Assembly (NCBI GenBank): GCA_049515135.1
Contig: JBEKUJ010000007.1
Coordinates: 62,001-126,000, forward strand
Reading direction: 5' to 3'
Origin: Fen-1364 sp049515135
GTDB taxonomy: Bacteria > Spirochaetota > Spirochaetia > SZUA-6 > Fen-1364
Length of the DNA: 64,000 bases
Of this stretch, positions 50,855 to 59,151 are shown piece after piece; position 1 is the stretch's first letter, and each line of letters opens with the position of its first letter. The position numbers and the translations under genes were made by a program. The notes under the pieces were generated by a model. It did no database searches and was not told where the DNA came from. It was given only the letters and a program-made list of their open reading frames with translations.

Positions 50855-52417
50855 TCAGTTGGTGTAATACCTGACGTCACGCACCATCTGCGCGCCGACC
50901 GCCGAGAGCGGTAATTCCTGCTGGAAGGCCGGCCGCTGAACGGCGGCTTCCAACATCCGCTTCAGCGTGGCCGGAAGCACCACCGAACGGCTCTTGGCAC
51001 GCTGACAGATTTCGTCGAAGTAGGGTCGCCCGTAATGGGTTGCCATGACGTCCAGCATCCCGCGGGCCCTGCGGGCGTTCAGGTAGGCATGGGGCTGGAG
51101 CACCGAGGCGAGCAACTCCACAGCGGCCGACCCGTAGCCGCGCCCCTTTTCCAATATCCAGCCCGGATAGCCGCCGTTCATCATCGTTCGCACCTCCGCG
51201 GGGAAGTCCTGCTCGACCCAATAGATGCGCTGGCGATCGTTGAGCACGTACTGACGGATGAGGTGCTCGTTGTCGTAGAGCTGTAACATCGGGGCTGCGT
51301 ATCGAGCCCACACCCGCCGCCCCCGCCAGGCTGGCGGAAGTGAGAAGCGCCTCTTGTTGAAGGTGAGAAACTGGTCCCCATCATGCACGCTGACCTGCTT
51401 CCACTCGGAGGCGTGAAACCGCTCGGCGGGCAGCGCCTTCAGCGTTGGACGCTCCACCTCGAAGGCCTCCATCGGAGCGACGCCGGTGGTTCCGTGCTCC
51501 CTGCGCCCGTAGTCCTCACGGCACCACTGCAGGGCACGGCGGTTGAGCTCGGCGAGGTCCGCGCTGGGCTGCAGGGCTTTCAGCATCCCAAACAGTTCCC
51601 GTGCCACAGGGACGAATCGCTCGACCTTCCCCTTGTCGGTACTCCGTCCCACGCGGCAGGGGTCAACGAAGAGCCCGTAGTGTTCCGCGGCCTCGGCCAG
51701 CGCCCAGTTGATCTGAGGATCCCAGAGGTCAGGCTTGACAACGCCCGACTTCAGATTGTCGGGCGAGATGAACTGCGTGGCCCCGCCGTAATACTCCAGC
51801 ATCAGCACTACGCTGCCTACGAAACTCCCCTGATCCTGGCTGAAGACGAACTGCACATAGGGAAGCCGACTGTGGGTCAGCACCCCGCAGAACGCCCACA
51901 CGATTCGAGCGGCTCCACGGGCCGCATCGCGGAGCGTTCCGACCTTTCCGTAATCCAACTGCGTCTCCAACCCCGGGGGCAACTCGATGCGGATCATCCG
52001 TCTCCGCTCGACCCGACTCAGCCCCTGCTGCCGGGCAAACCGCTTAAAGGTCGCGTAGCTCACCGACAGTTCATACTTCGTACGGACCACCAGAAACGCC
52101 GTCTTTGGCTTCAGCGCTTCCTTGGCTCGGTTGATCAGTTCCCGAAGCTCATCAACGTGAGGCAGGAGTTGGTCACTGCCAGGAGCTGGCCGCTCGTTTC
52201 GGGTGGGCAGCAGCTTCTGGACTACCTCGTAGAATTGTTGATCGTCCATGGAAGTCCCTGAGGGCCCCAGGCCAAGGCTTCCGAACCCTTCAAGGTAATA
52301 CCGTACGGTTTTACGATCGCGCCGCTCGTTGGCGGCGATGTGCGAGAGCGACTGCCCGGCCTGCCATCTGCGGTAGATCTCCCATAGGTCGCGCTTCTTC
52401 ATCCTTCGATAGCCCAT
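50855..52417 (-). CDS. istA: IstA transposase, IS21 family
   Basis: A 520-residue transposase. N-terminal helix-turn-helix (GQSLSHIAANERRDRKTVRYYL), then the RNase H-like core with a DDE triad readable as Asp in TQLDYGKVG, Asp in ISPDNLKSG and Glu in KGKVERFVP, and a C-terminal Mu-transposase-like part. It appears full length with no internal stop. Upstream lie four 34-base-period repeats, its probable binding sites. Confidence 0.93.
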   Translation of the reverse strand: MGYRRMKKRDLWEIYRRWQAGQSLSHIAANERRDRKTVRYYLEGFGSLGLGPSGTSMDDQQFYEVVQKLLPTRNERPAPGSDQLLPHVDELRELINRAKEALKPKTAFLVVRTKYELSVSYATFKRFARQQGLSRVERRRMIRIELPPGLETQLDYGKVGTLRDAARGAARIVWAFCGVLTHSRLPYVQFVFSQDQGSFVGSVVLMLEYYGGATQFISPDNLKSGVVKPDLWDPQINWALAEAAEHYGLFVDPCRVGRSTDKGKVERFVPVARELFGMLKALQPSADLAELNRRALQWCREDYGRREHGTTGVAPMEAFEVERPTLKALPAERFHASEWKQVSVHDGDQFLTFNKRRFSLPPAWRGRRVWARYAAPMLQLYDNEHLIRQYVLNDRQRIYWVEQDFPAEVRTMMNGGYPGWILEKGRGYGSAAVELLASVLQPHAYLNARRARGMLDVMATHYGRPYFDEICQRAKSRSVVLPATLKRMLEAAVQRPAFQQELPLSAVGAQMVRDVRYYTN

Positions 52418-52463
52418 CCTTGATGTCTCCCCTCTGGAGACACCCTACCGGCGATCGTCGGGG

Positions 52464-52587
52464 TGGGGAATTGTGATGACCCTGACGGAGCGAAACCTGG
52501 GGAATCTACGTGACCCTATTGATCCCGATAGTGGGGAATTGACGTGACCCCAGCTCCCGCTCAGCTGGGGATTCTATGTGACCCCGG
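52464..52587. repeat. Four 22-base repeats at exact 34-base period (IS right end)
   Basis: Units start at 52464, 52498, 52532 and 52566. The consensus is close to TGGGGAATTGACGTGACCCC, with 12-base unrelated spacers. Multiple terminal repeats that bind transposase are characteristic of IS21 elements; this array sits between istA and the presumed CA end. Confidence 0.85.
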
Positions 52588-52590
52588 ACA

Positions 52591-52969
52591 GCTCTCGGAG
52601 CATGCTGCAATCTATGGCATCAAAGAATGTTGATTGACAACGTCAGCAAAGTGAGCGGGGAGTGCAGGGTGAAGCCGGGTTGCGGCCATATTGACATCTG
52701 AGGGAACGAGCATACACTGACAAAAATATGTGCTGACACGATTTTGCGAGGTCTCTGAAATGAGGCGACTTCGATGTCGTGTTTCCGGTTTCGCTTGGAC
52801 CAACTCACAAAGCGTTCTCACTACGTTGGCGTGACAGCCCGCGGTCCACCTGCATGATGTCACCTGGTTCACCCAACGGGCGGTGGTTGCGCCTGGAACC
52901 GTCGTGCAAAACCACAGAGGCAGCATGTTGAATGAAGAGAATTGATAGGCATTTGAGTTGGAGGGAAAA
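52591..52969. other. Gap right of the IS element
   Basis: 379 bases. GC is slightly lower than average. A 161-codon minus-strand frame (52612-53097) overlaps the next gene and resembles nothing. The ribosome site GGAGGG of the next gene is at the right edge. Nothing else is recognised. Confidence 0.4.
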
Positions 52970-53554
52970 ATGGGCTTTCTGGGATGGTTGACGATAGTAC
53001 TGTCTGCCGTGTGGCTCGCCACAGAGGTCAATGTTAGTGTTCGAAAGCGAGCTCCGGGACGCTCCAAGGGCAGAGATAAGCTCAGTCTCGTTGTCATGTG
53101 GGCAACTACGGTTGTTTCGATTGCCTTCGCCGTGTCGGCAGAGTTGGTTCCCTCTATAGTCGGAGGCGCTGGCAGAATCTTGGCGTTTTCTCCGTCCCTC
53201 GGCTATTTCGGATGTCTGATCATGGTAGCAGGTTTGGTGATTCGCCTGAGGGCGATTGCAACCCTCAGTAAACAATTCACAGTTCATGTTGCAATAGTGG
53301 AAGACCACAAGATCATAGACAAAGGGTTGTTTGGAATCATCCGCCACCCATCCTATCTGGGAAGTCTCGTGACGTTCGCGGGATTAGGCTTGGCGCTGGA
53401 GAACTGGCTCAGCCTCCTTGTTCTCCTGGCCTTGCCGGTTGCCGCAACTCTCTATCGCATTTCTGTAGAAGAAAAAGCCCTCCTTGATCACTTTGGCTCC
53501 GCGTACAGGGACTATATGCGGAGGACCAAGAGACTGATCCCGGGGATACTGTAG
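52970..53554 (+). CDS. Isoprenylcysteine carboxyl methyltransferase-family membrane protein
   Basis: A 194-residue protein with about four to five hydrophobic helices and the ICMT/PEMT-type C-terminal half: IDKGLFGIIRHPSYLGSLVTF, then EEKALLDHFGSAYRDYMRRTKRLIPG, where the His, Pro and Glu residues form the SAM-binding region. Start at the ATG at 52970, five bases after GGAGGG; a TTG at 52958 is less likely. In bacteria, members methylate lipids or other small hydrophobic substrates. It is followed by a serine hydrolase gene on the same strand. Confidence 0.83.
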   Translation: MGFLGWLTIVLSAVWLATEVNVSVRKRAPGRSKGRDKLSLVVMWATTVVSIAFAVSAELVPSIVGGAGRILAFSPSLGYFGCLIMVAGLVIRLRAIATLSKQFTVHVAIVEDHKIIDKGLFGIIRHPSYLGSLVTFAGLGLALENWLSLLVLLALPVAATLYRISVEEKALLDHFGSAYRDYMRRTKRLIPGIL

Positions 53555-53595
53555 AGAGTGCTTGCTTCACAATGGGTTGGCACAAGGTGCAAGTT

Positions 53596-54777
53596 ATGAA
53601 ACAGATGAGGATCGCTTCATCAATTCTCCTTGCAGCGGGATCGCTTATGATGGTTTTCGGCTGCTCGAATCGTGCCCCGGACAACATTGGAAACGAGCTG
53701 CAGTCCCTTGTATCTGGACTTGTTGAGAAGGACAAGTCAGTCAGGAACTGTGTTCTATCAGTGACGAAGGGTGATGGTTCCTTCTCTTGGTCGGGAGCGG
53801 CGGGAGTCGCCAGCCAAGACGGTAACATGCCAATGACCAAGGACACGCCGATCTACATTGCAAGCGTTACAAAGCTCTACACTGCCGCAGCCATCATGAG
53901 ATTGAATGAGGAGGGCGCACTCTCTTTGGATGATCCGATGTCGAAATACCTTCCGCAAGAGATTATCCGGGGTATTCACGTCTACAAAGGGAAAGACTTT
54001 TCGCACGAGATCACAATCAGCCAGCTGCTATCGCACAGTTCGGGGATAGCAGACTACTACTCTGAGAAGGGAAAAGACGGGAAGAGCCTTTTTGATCTGT
54101 TTCTGGAGAACCCGCACCGTTCATGGACCGTAGATCAAACCATCGAAAGGGCGCGCAAGGACATGACGCCAAACTTCCCACCGGGCAAGGGTACATCCTA
54201 TTCAGACACGAACTTCCAGTTGTTAGGAAAGGTCATTGAGAATGTAACGGGCAAACCTCTTGAAGTCGTGTATGCGACGTTCTTCTTCACTCCGTTGGGT
54301 CTGAAGCATACGTGGTTGGTGGGTCATTCCGAAGGTCAGATGGGTACTCCCGCCGACGTGTTCTGCAAAGATATGAACATAGACTCAATCCGCTCAAACG
54401 GCTCCTACTGGGCCGAAGGAGGCATCGTCTCCACCGCGCAAGAAATGATTGTTTTTCTGAAAGCCTTGAATGAAGGGCGAGTCATTCGGCGAGACACGTT
54501 GAATCTGATGCACGGCTGGCGAAAATGGCACTTTCCGCTTGACTATGGCTACGGAACCATGCGCTTCAGCCTGCCCCGAGGACTCGACGCAATATTGAAA
54601 GTGCGGCCTCTGTGGGGTCATTCAGGTTCTACTGGCTCATTCCTCTATTATTCGGAGGACTTGGACCTCTACATGGCGGGTACAATCAATCAAACGGAGT
54701 CCCAGTCCAAACCATTTATGCTATTGATCAAGGCGATAAGACTAATTCGGGCTAAGTCGGCTCGTCCGTCGGGGTAG
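53596..54777 (+). CDS. Serine hydrolase lipoprotein (class C beta-lactamase-like)
   Basis: About 393 residues. An N-terminal hydrophobic segment ends in a lipobox (LMMVFGC), so the protein is lipid-anchored. The catalytic SxxK is in IASVTKLY, the second motif YSD in SYSDTNFQLLG, and the third HSGSTGSF. This is the beta-lactamase/D-Ala-D-Ala carboxypeptidase fold; many such proteins are esterases or peptidases rather than resistance enzymes. I start at the ATG at 53596, 7 bases after AAGGTG; an ATG at 53572 is in frame. Substrate unknown. Confidence 0.82.
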   Translation: MKQMRIASSILLAAGSLMMVFGCSNRAPDNIGNELQSLVSGLVEKDKSVRNCVLSVTKGDGSFSWSGAAGVASQDGNMPMTKDTPIYIASVTKLYTAAAIMRLNEEGALSLDDPMSKYLPQEIIRGIHVYKGKDFSHEITISQLLSHSSGIADYYSEKGKDGKSLFDLFLENPHRSWTVDQTIERARKDMTPNFPPGKGTSYSDTNFQLLGKVIENVTGKPLEVVYATFFFTPLGLKHTWLVGHSEGQMGTPADVFCKDMNIDSIRSNGSYWAEGGIVSTAQEMIVFLKALNEGRVIRRDTLNLMHGWRKWHFPLDYGYGTMRFSLPRGLDAILKVRPLWGHSGSTGSFLYYSEDLDLYMAGTINQTESQSKPFMLLIKAIRLIRAKSARPSG

Positions 54778-54865
54778 ATGATCGCGCGGGCGTTCTCAGT
54801 TTTCGGGACACCGAATAGGGAAGGTAGACCCGGCTAATGTATTTAGCCAAGGAGGACGTTTTGAC

Positions 54866-57388
54866 CTATGGTCTCCTTCTCTCCGACGGCCCAAGATCTC
54901 CCGCCAAGATCGTCTTGTTCTTCAGAAGCCCTTCCACAAACGCGTCCACGAGTACCCCATCAAATTGCGTTCCCCTGTTGCGTGTCAATTCGTTGACCGC
55001 CTGCCCTGGTGACAAGGCTTTCCGATAGGGGCGGTTGCTGGTCATGGCATGGTACGCGTCGGCAATGGCTATGATCCGCGCGAAGAGGGGAATCTGTTCT
55101 CCCGCAAGCCGGTTCGGATAGCCCGTGCCGTCGAAGTGTTCCTGGTGGGCGAGGATGATGGAGCTGATTTCCCGGTAGGATTCGAAATGTCCCAGCAGGT
55201 TTGCTCCCAGCTCCGGATGCTTCTTCATGATCTCCCATTCTTCTTCGGTAAGGGGCGATTCCTTGAGGAGGATCCGGTCCGGGATGCCAAGCTTGCCGAT
55301 ATCGTGCAGCAATAGCGACTCTCTCAGCGTTCGGTCGATGAGGATGCCGTGCGCTTCCGCCAGGATGGTGCCCAGGTTGAGAACATCGCGCGAATGACCC
55401 GCGGTGTTTGAGTCGCGAATTTCCAAGGATTGCGAGAAGCTCATGCTAAGCTCTTCCATTCTGGCGCTCAACTCGGCTTCCCGGACGAGAGCCTGCTGGA
55501 AGTTCCGCATTGTGATTAGGTTGCGGATGCGGGCGTCCAACTCGCGAATGTTGATCGGTTTGGGAAGGTAATCATCGGCACCCTTCTCCAGCCCTTGGAT
55601 CTTTGATTCGAGCTCCGGCTTCGCCGTGATCAGGATCACAGGGATATGGCGCGTCTTCTCCGTGGACTTGATCCGTTGCACCAGTTCGTAGCCGTCCATG
55701 CGAGGCATCATGACGTCCGAAATCACCACGTCTGGAAGTAGAGTTTGGGCCTGCTCCCAGGCGTCCAGACCATCGATTGCCGTAGATATCTTGTATCTGA
55801 AGCGCACGAGCATTTTGCTGATGTACGATCTGAGATCGGCATTGTCCTCTACGAGCAGGATGCGGTCTGCACGGGCCTGGGACGGAGTCTCGGCGAGCCG
55901 GGGCTCCGCGTCCTTGAGAGCAATCATATCTCTCTCCATGAGCGCCAGATCGTCAACCGTGATCTTGTCGGTTTCCCTCCGGGCCGGCCATATCTTCTCC
56001 TCGTTTTGGTTCTCTGGGACCTGACGACGCCGCTCTTGGTTACGACGATCGATCAGCGCATCAGGAGACAGCTCTTCTAGATTCTCAGGCAGCTCGACCC
56101 TGAATGTCGAGCCCCTCTTTTCTTCGCTCTCGACGGTTATCCGGCCTCGCAGGATCTCTACCGACTCCTTGACTATTGTAAGCCCCAGACCTGTGCCCTC
56201 ATATTTCCTGGTGGAGGAGCTGTCGACTTGCTGGAAGGGCTTGAATATGTTCGGCAGATGTTCGGCGGGAATGCCAATGCCAGTATCCCTGACCTCAAAC
56301 CACTGAACGTTATCCGCTGCACCTGTCTTAACGCTGATGGATCCGCTTTCCGTAAACTTGATGGCATTCCGGATGAGGTTGGTCAAGATCCGTTCGACTT
56401 TATATACGTCGATAAATATGGGTTTCAGTCCACCTTCACTGACGTGCCGGAGCTTCAGCCCTTTCCGCTCCGCAACGTCCTGGAAGGTTGATGCGACGTC
56501 CTGCGTCAGCTCGTCCAGATCCGTCTGTTTGAGCCGCAGCTGCATCTTCCCCGCTTCGAACTTCGAAAAATCAAGCATCTGGTTGATCATGTCGAGCAGC
56601 TTCAGAGTGTTGCGGTACACCTGGCCGATGAGCTGTTTATGCTCTGGAGCCAGGGAGCCCAGGTCGCCCTGATACATGCTCTGGATGGGGGAGAGAATGG
56701 ATGTCAGAGGCGTTCGAACCTCGTGACTCACGTTGGCGAAGAACTGGGACTTCAGCAAGTCGAGCTTCCTCAGCTCCTCGTTGGCTCTGGCGAGGTTGTA
56801 TCGACCGGTGAACTCGCGAAACCGCATCTGTGTCGCCAGGTGAGAACTCAGGATGACAAGGGCTATTGTGCACAGGAGAAAAAAGTTGTTGTTCAGGAAG
56901 AGAGGTATGCTGGAAATTCGCCGAAGAACAATCATTGGAATAAGATAGGCCGAGTAGACGATCAAGGAGATTATTGATGTTCTCACTATGTCCAGCGGCA
57001 TCATTGCCAGAAATACGATTAATATTGTTATGATGCCCACATAGTAGGGGCTGGCTGGATCGCCTGTAACGTGGACCATGATGTCAACAGCCAGGCAGCA
57101 TATGAGATACTCTGCCATTCCCAACTCTCGTGAGTTGCGTTTGCCGAATTGAGTCAACGTGAGGGCATAGACACCCATGCTCAGAGCAATAACAATCAGG
57201 CGGATTATCGAAAATGCAGGCAGGAATTGACGGTAAACGAAATAATCCAGAAATGAGAAAGCAGGGAATGCGATGCAAGCAGTGATGGCAGCGAGACGTG
57301 CGTCTCGACAAGCCCTGTCAACGGATTCCTTCTTGAACGAATCAATGAGGCTGCGGTCTGCGGTTTTATCCTCTAATTCCTGAGACAT
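54866..57388 (-). CDS. Membrane histidine kinase-receiver-HD-GYP fusion
   Basis: An 840-residue protein. About six hydrophobic helices at residues 30-200 form a membrane sensor without a large external domain. Then come HisKA (FFANVSHEVRTPLTS; about 215-280), an ATPase domain (DTGIGIP, GTGLGLTIVKE; about 325-440), a receiver (VVISDVMMPRMDG; about 520-635) and an HD-GYP c-di-GMP phosphodiesterase (LLHDIGKLGIP, HQEHFDGTGYPNR; about 665-830). Both HD-GYP metal/catalytic motifs are intact. It resembles RpfC and RpfG joined in one chain. It lies 80 bases after the ACP gene on the same strand and probably ends that operon. Confidence 0.9.
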   Translation of the reverse strand: MSQELEDKTADRSLIDSFKKESVDRACRDARLAAITACIAFPAFSFLDYFVYRQFLPAFSIIRLIVIALSMGVYALTLTQFGKRNSRELGMAEYLICCLAVDIMVHVTGDPASPYYVGIITILIVFLAMMPLDIVRTSIISLIVYSAYLIPMIVLRRISSIPLFLNNNFFLLCTIALVILSSHLATQMRFREFTGRYNLARANEELRKLDLLKSQFFANVSHEVRTPLTSILSPIQSMYQGDLGSLAPEHKQLIGQVYRNTLKLLDMINQMLDFSKFEAGKMQLRLKQTDLDELTQDVASTFQDVAERKGLKLRHVSEGGLKPIFIDVYKVERILTNLIRNAIKFTESGSISVKTGAADNVQWFEVRDTGIGIPAEHLPNIFKPFQQVDSSSTRKYEGTGLGLTIVKESVEILRGRITVESEEKRGSTFRVELPENLEELSPDALIDRRNQERRRQVPENQNEEKIWPARRETDKITVDDLALMERDMIALKDAEPRLAETPSQARADRILLVEDNADLRSYISKMLVRFRYKISTAIDGLDAWEQAQTLLPDVVISDVMMPRMDGYELVQRIKSTEKTRHIPVILITAKPELESKIQGLEKGADDYLPKPINIRELDARIRNLITMRNFQQALVREAELSARMEELSMSFSQSLEIRDSNTAGHSRDVLNLGTILAEAHGILIDRTLRESLLLHDIGKLGIPDRILLKESPLTEEEWEIMKKHPELGANLLGHFESYREISSIILAHQEHFDGTGYPNRLAGEQIPLFARIIAIADAYHAMTSNRPYRKALSPGQAVNELTRNRGTQFDGVLVDAFVEGLLKNKTILAGDLGPSERRRP

Positions 57389-57468
57389 ACGAATGCACCA
57401 TCTGACGGGAACGTCTGATTCAACGGAAGTCCTCCTTGGGGGAGATCGATACAGAGCGCGGTCTGGGA

Positions 57469-57744
57469 TCAGCCACTCTTTTGCCTCATGAGTCTGTCCA
57501 TTAGATCGTAAAAATCGCCGACTGACTGAATGCTGGCGAAGAGCGTTTCATCAATCTTGATTCCCAGGGCTTTTTCCAACCGGGCGATAATTTCCATGGA
57601 CATGAGGCTGTCAATACCCAGCTCTTCGCGGATCAGAACGTGATCCTGCAACTCGTTGACATCAATTCGCGAAATCCTTGATACGATCTGTTTGATCTCG
57701 TTCTTAAGGCTTTCCGGATCGTGCTGTTCTTTCAGATTACCCAT
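57469..57744 (-). CDS. Acyl carrier protein
   Basis: A 91-residue acidic protein with the phosphopantetheine Ser in ELGIDSLMSMEI (the DSL motif) and flanking helices typical of ACP. Start at the ATG at 57744, ten bases after AAGGAGG; a TTG at 57753 is too close. It lies 15 bases after the acyl-adenylating-type gene, so acyl groups activated by that protein or taken from lipid metabolism are probably loaded here. It is not the housekeeping acpP, because no fab genes are near. Confidence 0.88.
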   Translation of the reverse strand: MGNLKEQHDPESLKNEIKQIVSRISRIDVNELQDHVLIREELGIDSLMSMEIIARLEKALGIKIDETLFASIQSVGDFYDLMDRLMRQKSG

Positions 57745-57759
57745 TCCAGACAAACCTCC

Positions 57760-59151
57760 TTAGTCAACTCTTATGTTCTTTGGAATCTTATACCCCGCAA
57801 GAGTACCGCGCAAGAAGGTCTTGATCTGCTTCACTTTCTCTTCGAAATCAATTTTTCTGCTAAGGCCAAGATTTGCGAAGAGCTCGTTCCGTTCCCAACC
57901 CACGTGAACCTCTGCCACATCCGGGTCTAGCCGAATTGCGCGGGAAACCTCTTCCAGATCCACCATATTGCCGTTTATCTTCCGAGTTTTCTTTAGCTCT
58001 CCGTGAAAAACCAAATGATCTCCATCAAATCGGCCCAGATCCCCGGTCCTGAACCAATCATCATTTTGCGCTTCCTGTGACTCCCAGCGCCTCCCGTAAT
58101 ACGTTGCACCAATTTGGGGCGCCCTAATCAGGATCTCTCCGACGACGTTGGGTTTGGGCGAATCGATCCGGCATGTCACTCCGTTGCACACCGGCCCAAC
58201 GGTTCCAGCGCGAGCTCGACCGCGGATGTTCCGGCTGACAGGGGCGAACTCTGTAAGGCCATAGCCATGCAGCAGGTCGACAGGAAAAGCTCTTTTGATG
58301 TTCATATAGCTGTCCGCCGTCAGGAGGCTGCCGCCGGAGACAAATACCTTGAGAGAAGAGAGGTCCGCGGAAGAATCGTGCAGCCGAGCCAGCAGCGAGT
58401 AAACCTCTGGAACTGACGTCACGTGATCGATTCGGAGATCTTCTATACAATTGAATAGCTGGCGTGGATGCATGGTGTCAGAAATGACACAAGACATTCC
58501 ATAGAGCAAGGGAACCAGGATGCAGCCCACGAGGGTAAAAATGTGAGCCATCGGGAGAACTGTCAGCATCTTTTCTCCCTTGCTTCCCTGGAGGCCGTCC
58601 TGCAGCACTCTGGCTCCATGAAGATACTGCCCGTGCGTGATCATTGCTCCCAGCGGATACCCGTAGCCTCGATATGTGTAATTGACTGAGGCTAAATCCG
58701 GAGGGATGTCTTCCCTGGGCGGCCCTCCGTCGCCACCTTGGAGCGGGGAGAGTGAACCACTCTCCAAAATGATAACAGTAACCCCTTTCAGGTATGGCTT
58801 CAGGACAGGGATATGGTGTCTTTCCGCAATAACCGCTTCCGGTCGGGCATTCCCGAAGATCTCGTCAAGCTCAAGAGAGCGGTATTCCATTTTGGCCGGC
58901 ACGGGAACTGCGCGGACCTGGAGCAGCGCAAGGAGGATTGTGATGAAATCTGCGGAGTTGTTGAGGAACAGGGGAATGAAATGCCCTTTCCGAACTCCCA
59001 AGGCCAGGAGTTGAGCGGCGTACTCTGCGACGCGGCGAAACAACTCCTGCGAGCTAGTTGCAGTAGTCCCGTGCTCGCGATTCACTTCCAGAAGACACGG
59101 ACGATCTCCCCAATCGCAGAGTGAGTCAGAGAGCGCTTCGCCAATCGTCAT
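57760..59151 (-). CDS. AMP-binding (acyl-adenylating) family protein lacking two catalytic lysines
   Basis: A 463-residue ANL-superfamily protein with recognisable core motifs: MAHIFTLVG, LLHGYGLTEFAPV (A5), WFRTGDLG (A7) and LKKTRKINGNMVDLEEV (A8). The phosphate loop, normally YTSGTTGxPKG, reads NYTYRGYGYPLGA without the Lys, and the chain stops at GYKIPKNIRVD, before the A10 motif that carries the catalytic Lys. Either it works by another half-reaction, or it acts as an acyl-binding partner. Its ATG overlaps the fusion gene stop (4 bases), so the two are coupled. Confidence 0.8.
   Translation of the reverse strand: MTIGEALSDSLCDWGDRPCLLEVNREHGTTATSSQELFRRVAEYAAQLLALGVRKGHFIPLFLNNSADFITILLALLQVRAVPVPAKMEYRSLELDEIFGNARPEAVIAERHHIPVLKPYLKGVTVIILESGSLSPLQGGDGGPPREDIPPDLASVNYTYRGYGYPLGAMITHGQYLHGARVLQDGLQGSKGEKMLTVLPMAHIFTLVGCILVPLLYGMSCVISDTMHPRQLFNCIEDLRIDHVTSVPEVYSLLARLHDSSADLSSLKVFVSGGSLLTADSYMNIKRAFPVDLLHGYGLTEFAPVSRNIRGRARAGTVGPVCNGVTCRIDSPKPNVVGEILIRAPQIGATYYGRRWESQEAQNDDWFRTGDLGRFDGDHLVFHGELKKTRKINGNMVDLEEVSRAIRLDPDVAEVHVGWERNELFANLGLSRKIDFEEKVKQIKTFLRGTLAGYKIPKNIRVD

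Larger units (their letters stand above)
50048..52590 (-). mobile_element. IS21-family insertion sequence (istA-istB)
   Basis: istA and istB lie in tandem on the minus strand, as in IS21 elements. The right end is likely near 52590, where the outermost repeat ends in CCGGACA (CA terminus). The left boundary is uncertain and may be truncated; 50048 is only the edge of the stem-loop beyond istB. Both genes appear intact. Confidence 0.85.

Noticed and set aside
52868..52931. Possible integron attC (ACCCAAC and GTTGAAT boxes)
   Set aside because: The two boxes are poorly complementary and no internal L-box pairing is seen; no integrase is near.
52612..53097. 161-codon minus-strand frame
   Set aside because: It overlaps the ICMT-family gene, has no ribosome site and no family features.
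54837..55028. Short + frame with AAGGAGG nearby, between convergent genes
   Set aside because: It overlaps the end of the HD-GYP gene and has no protein-like pattern.
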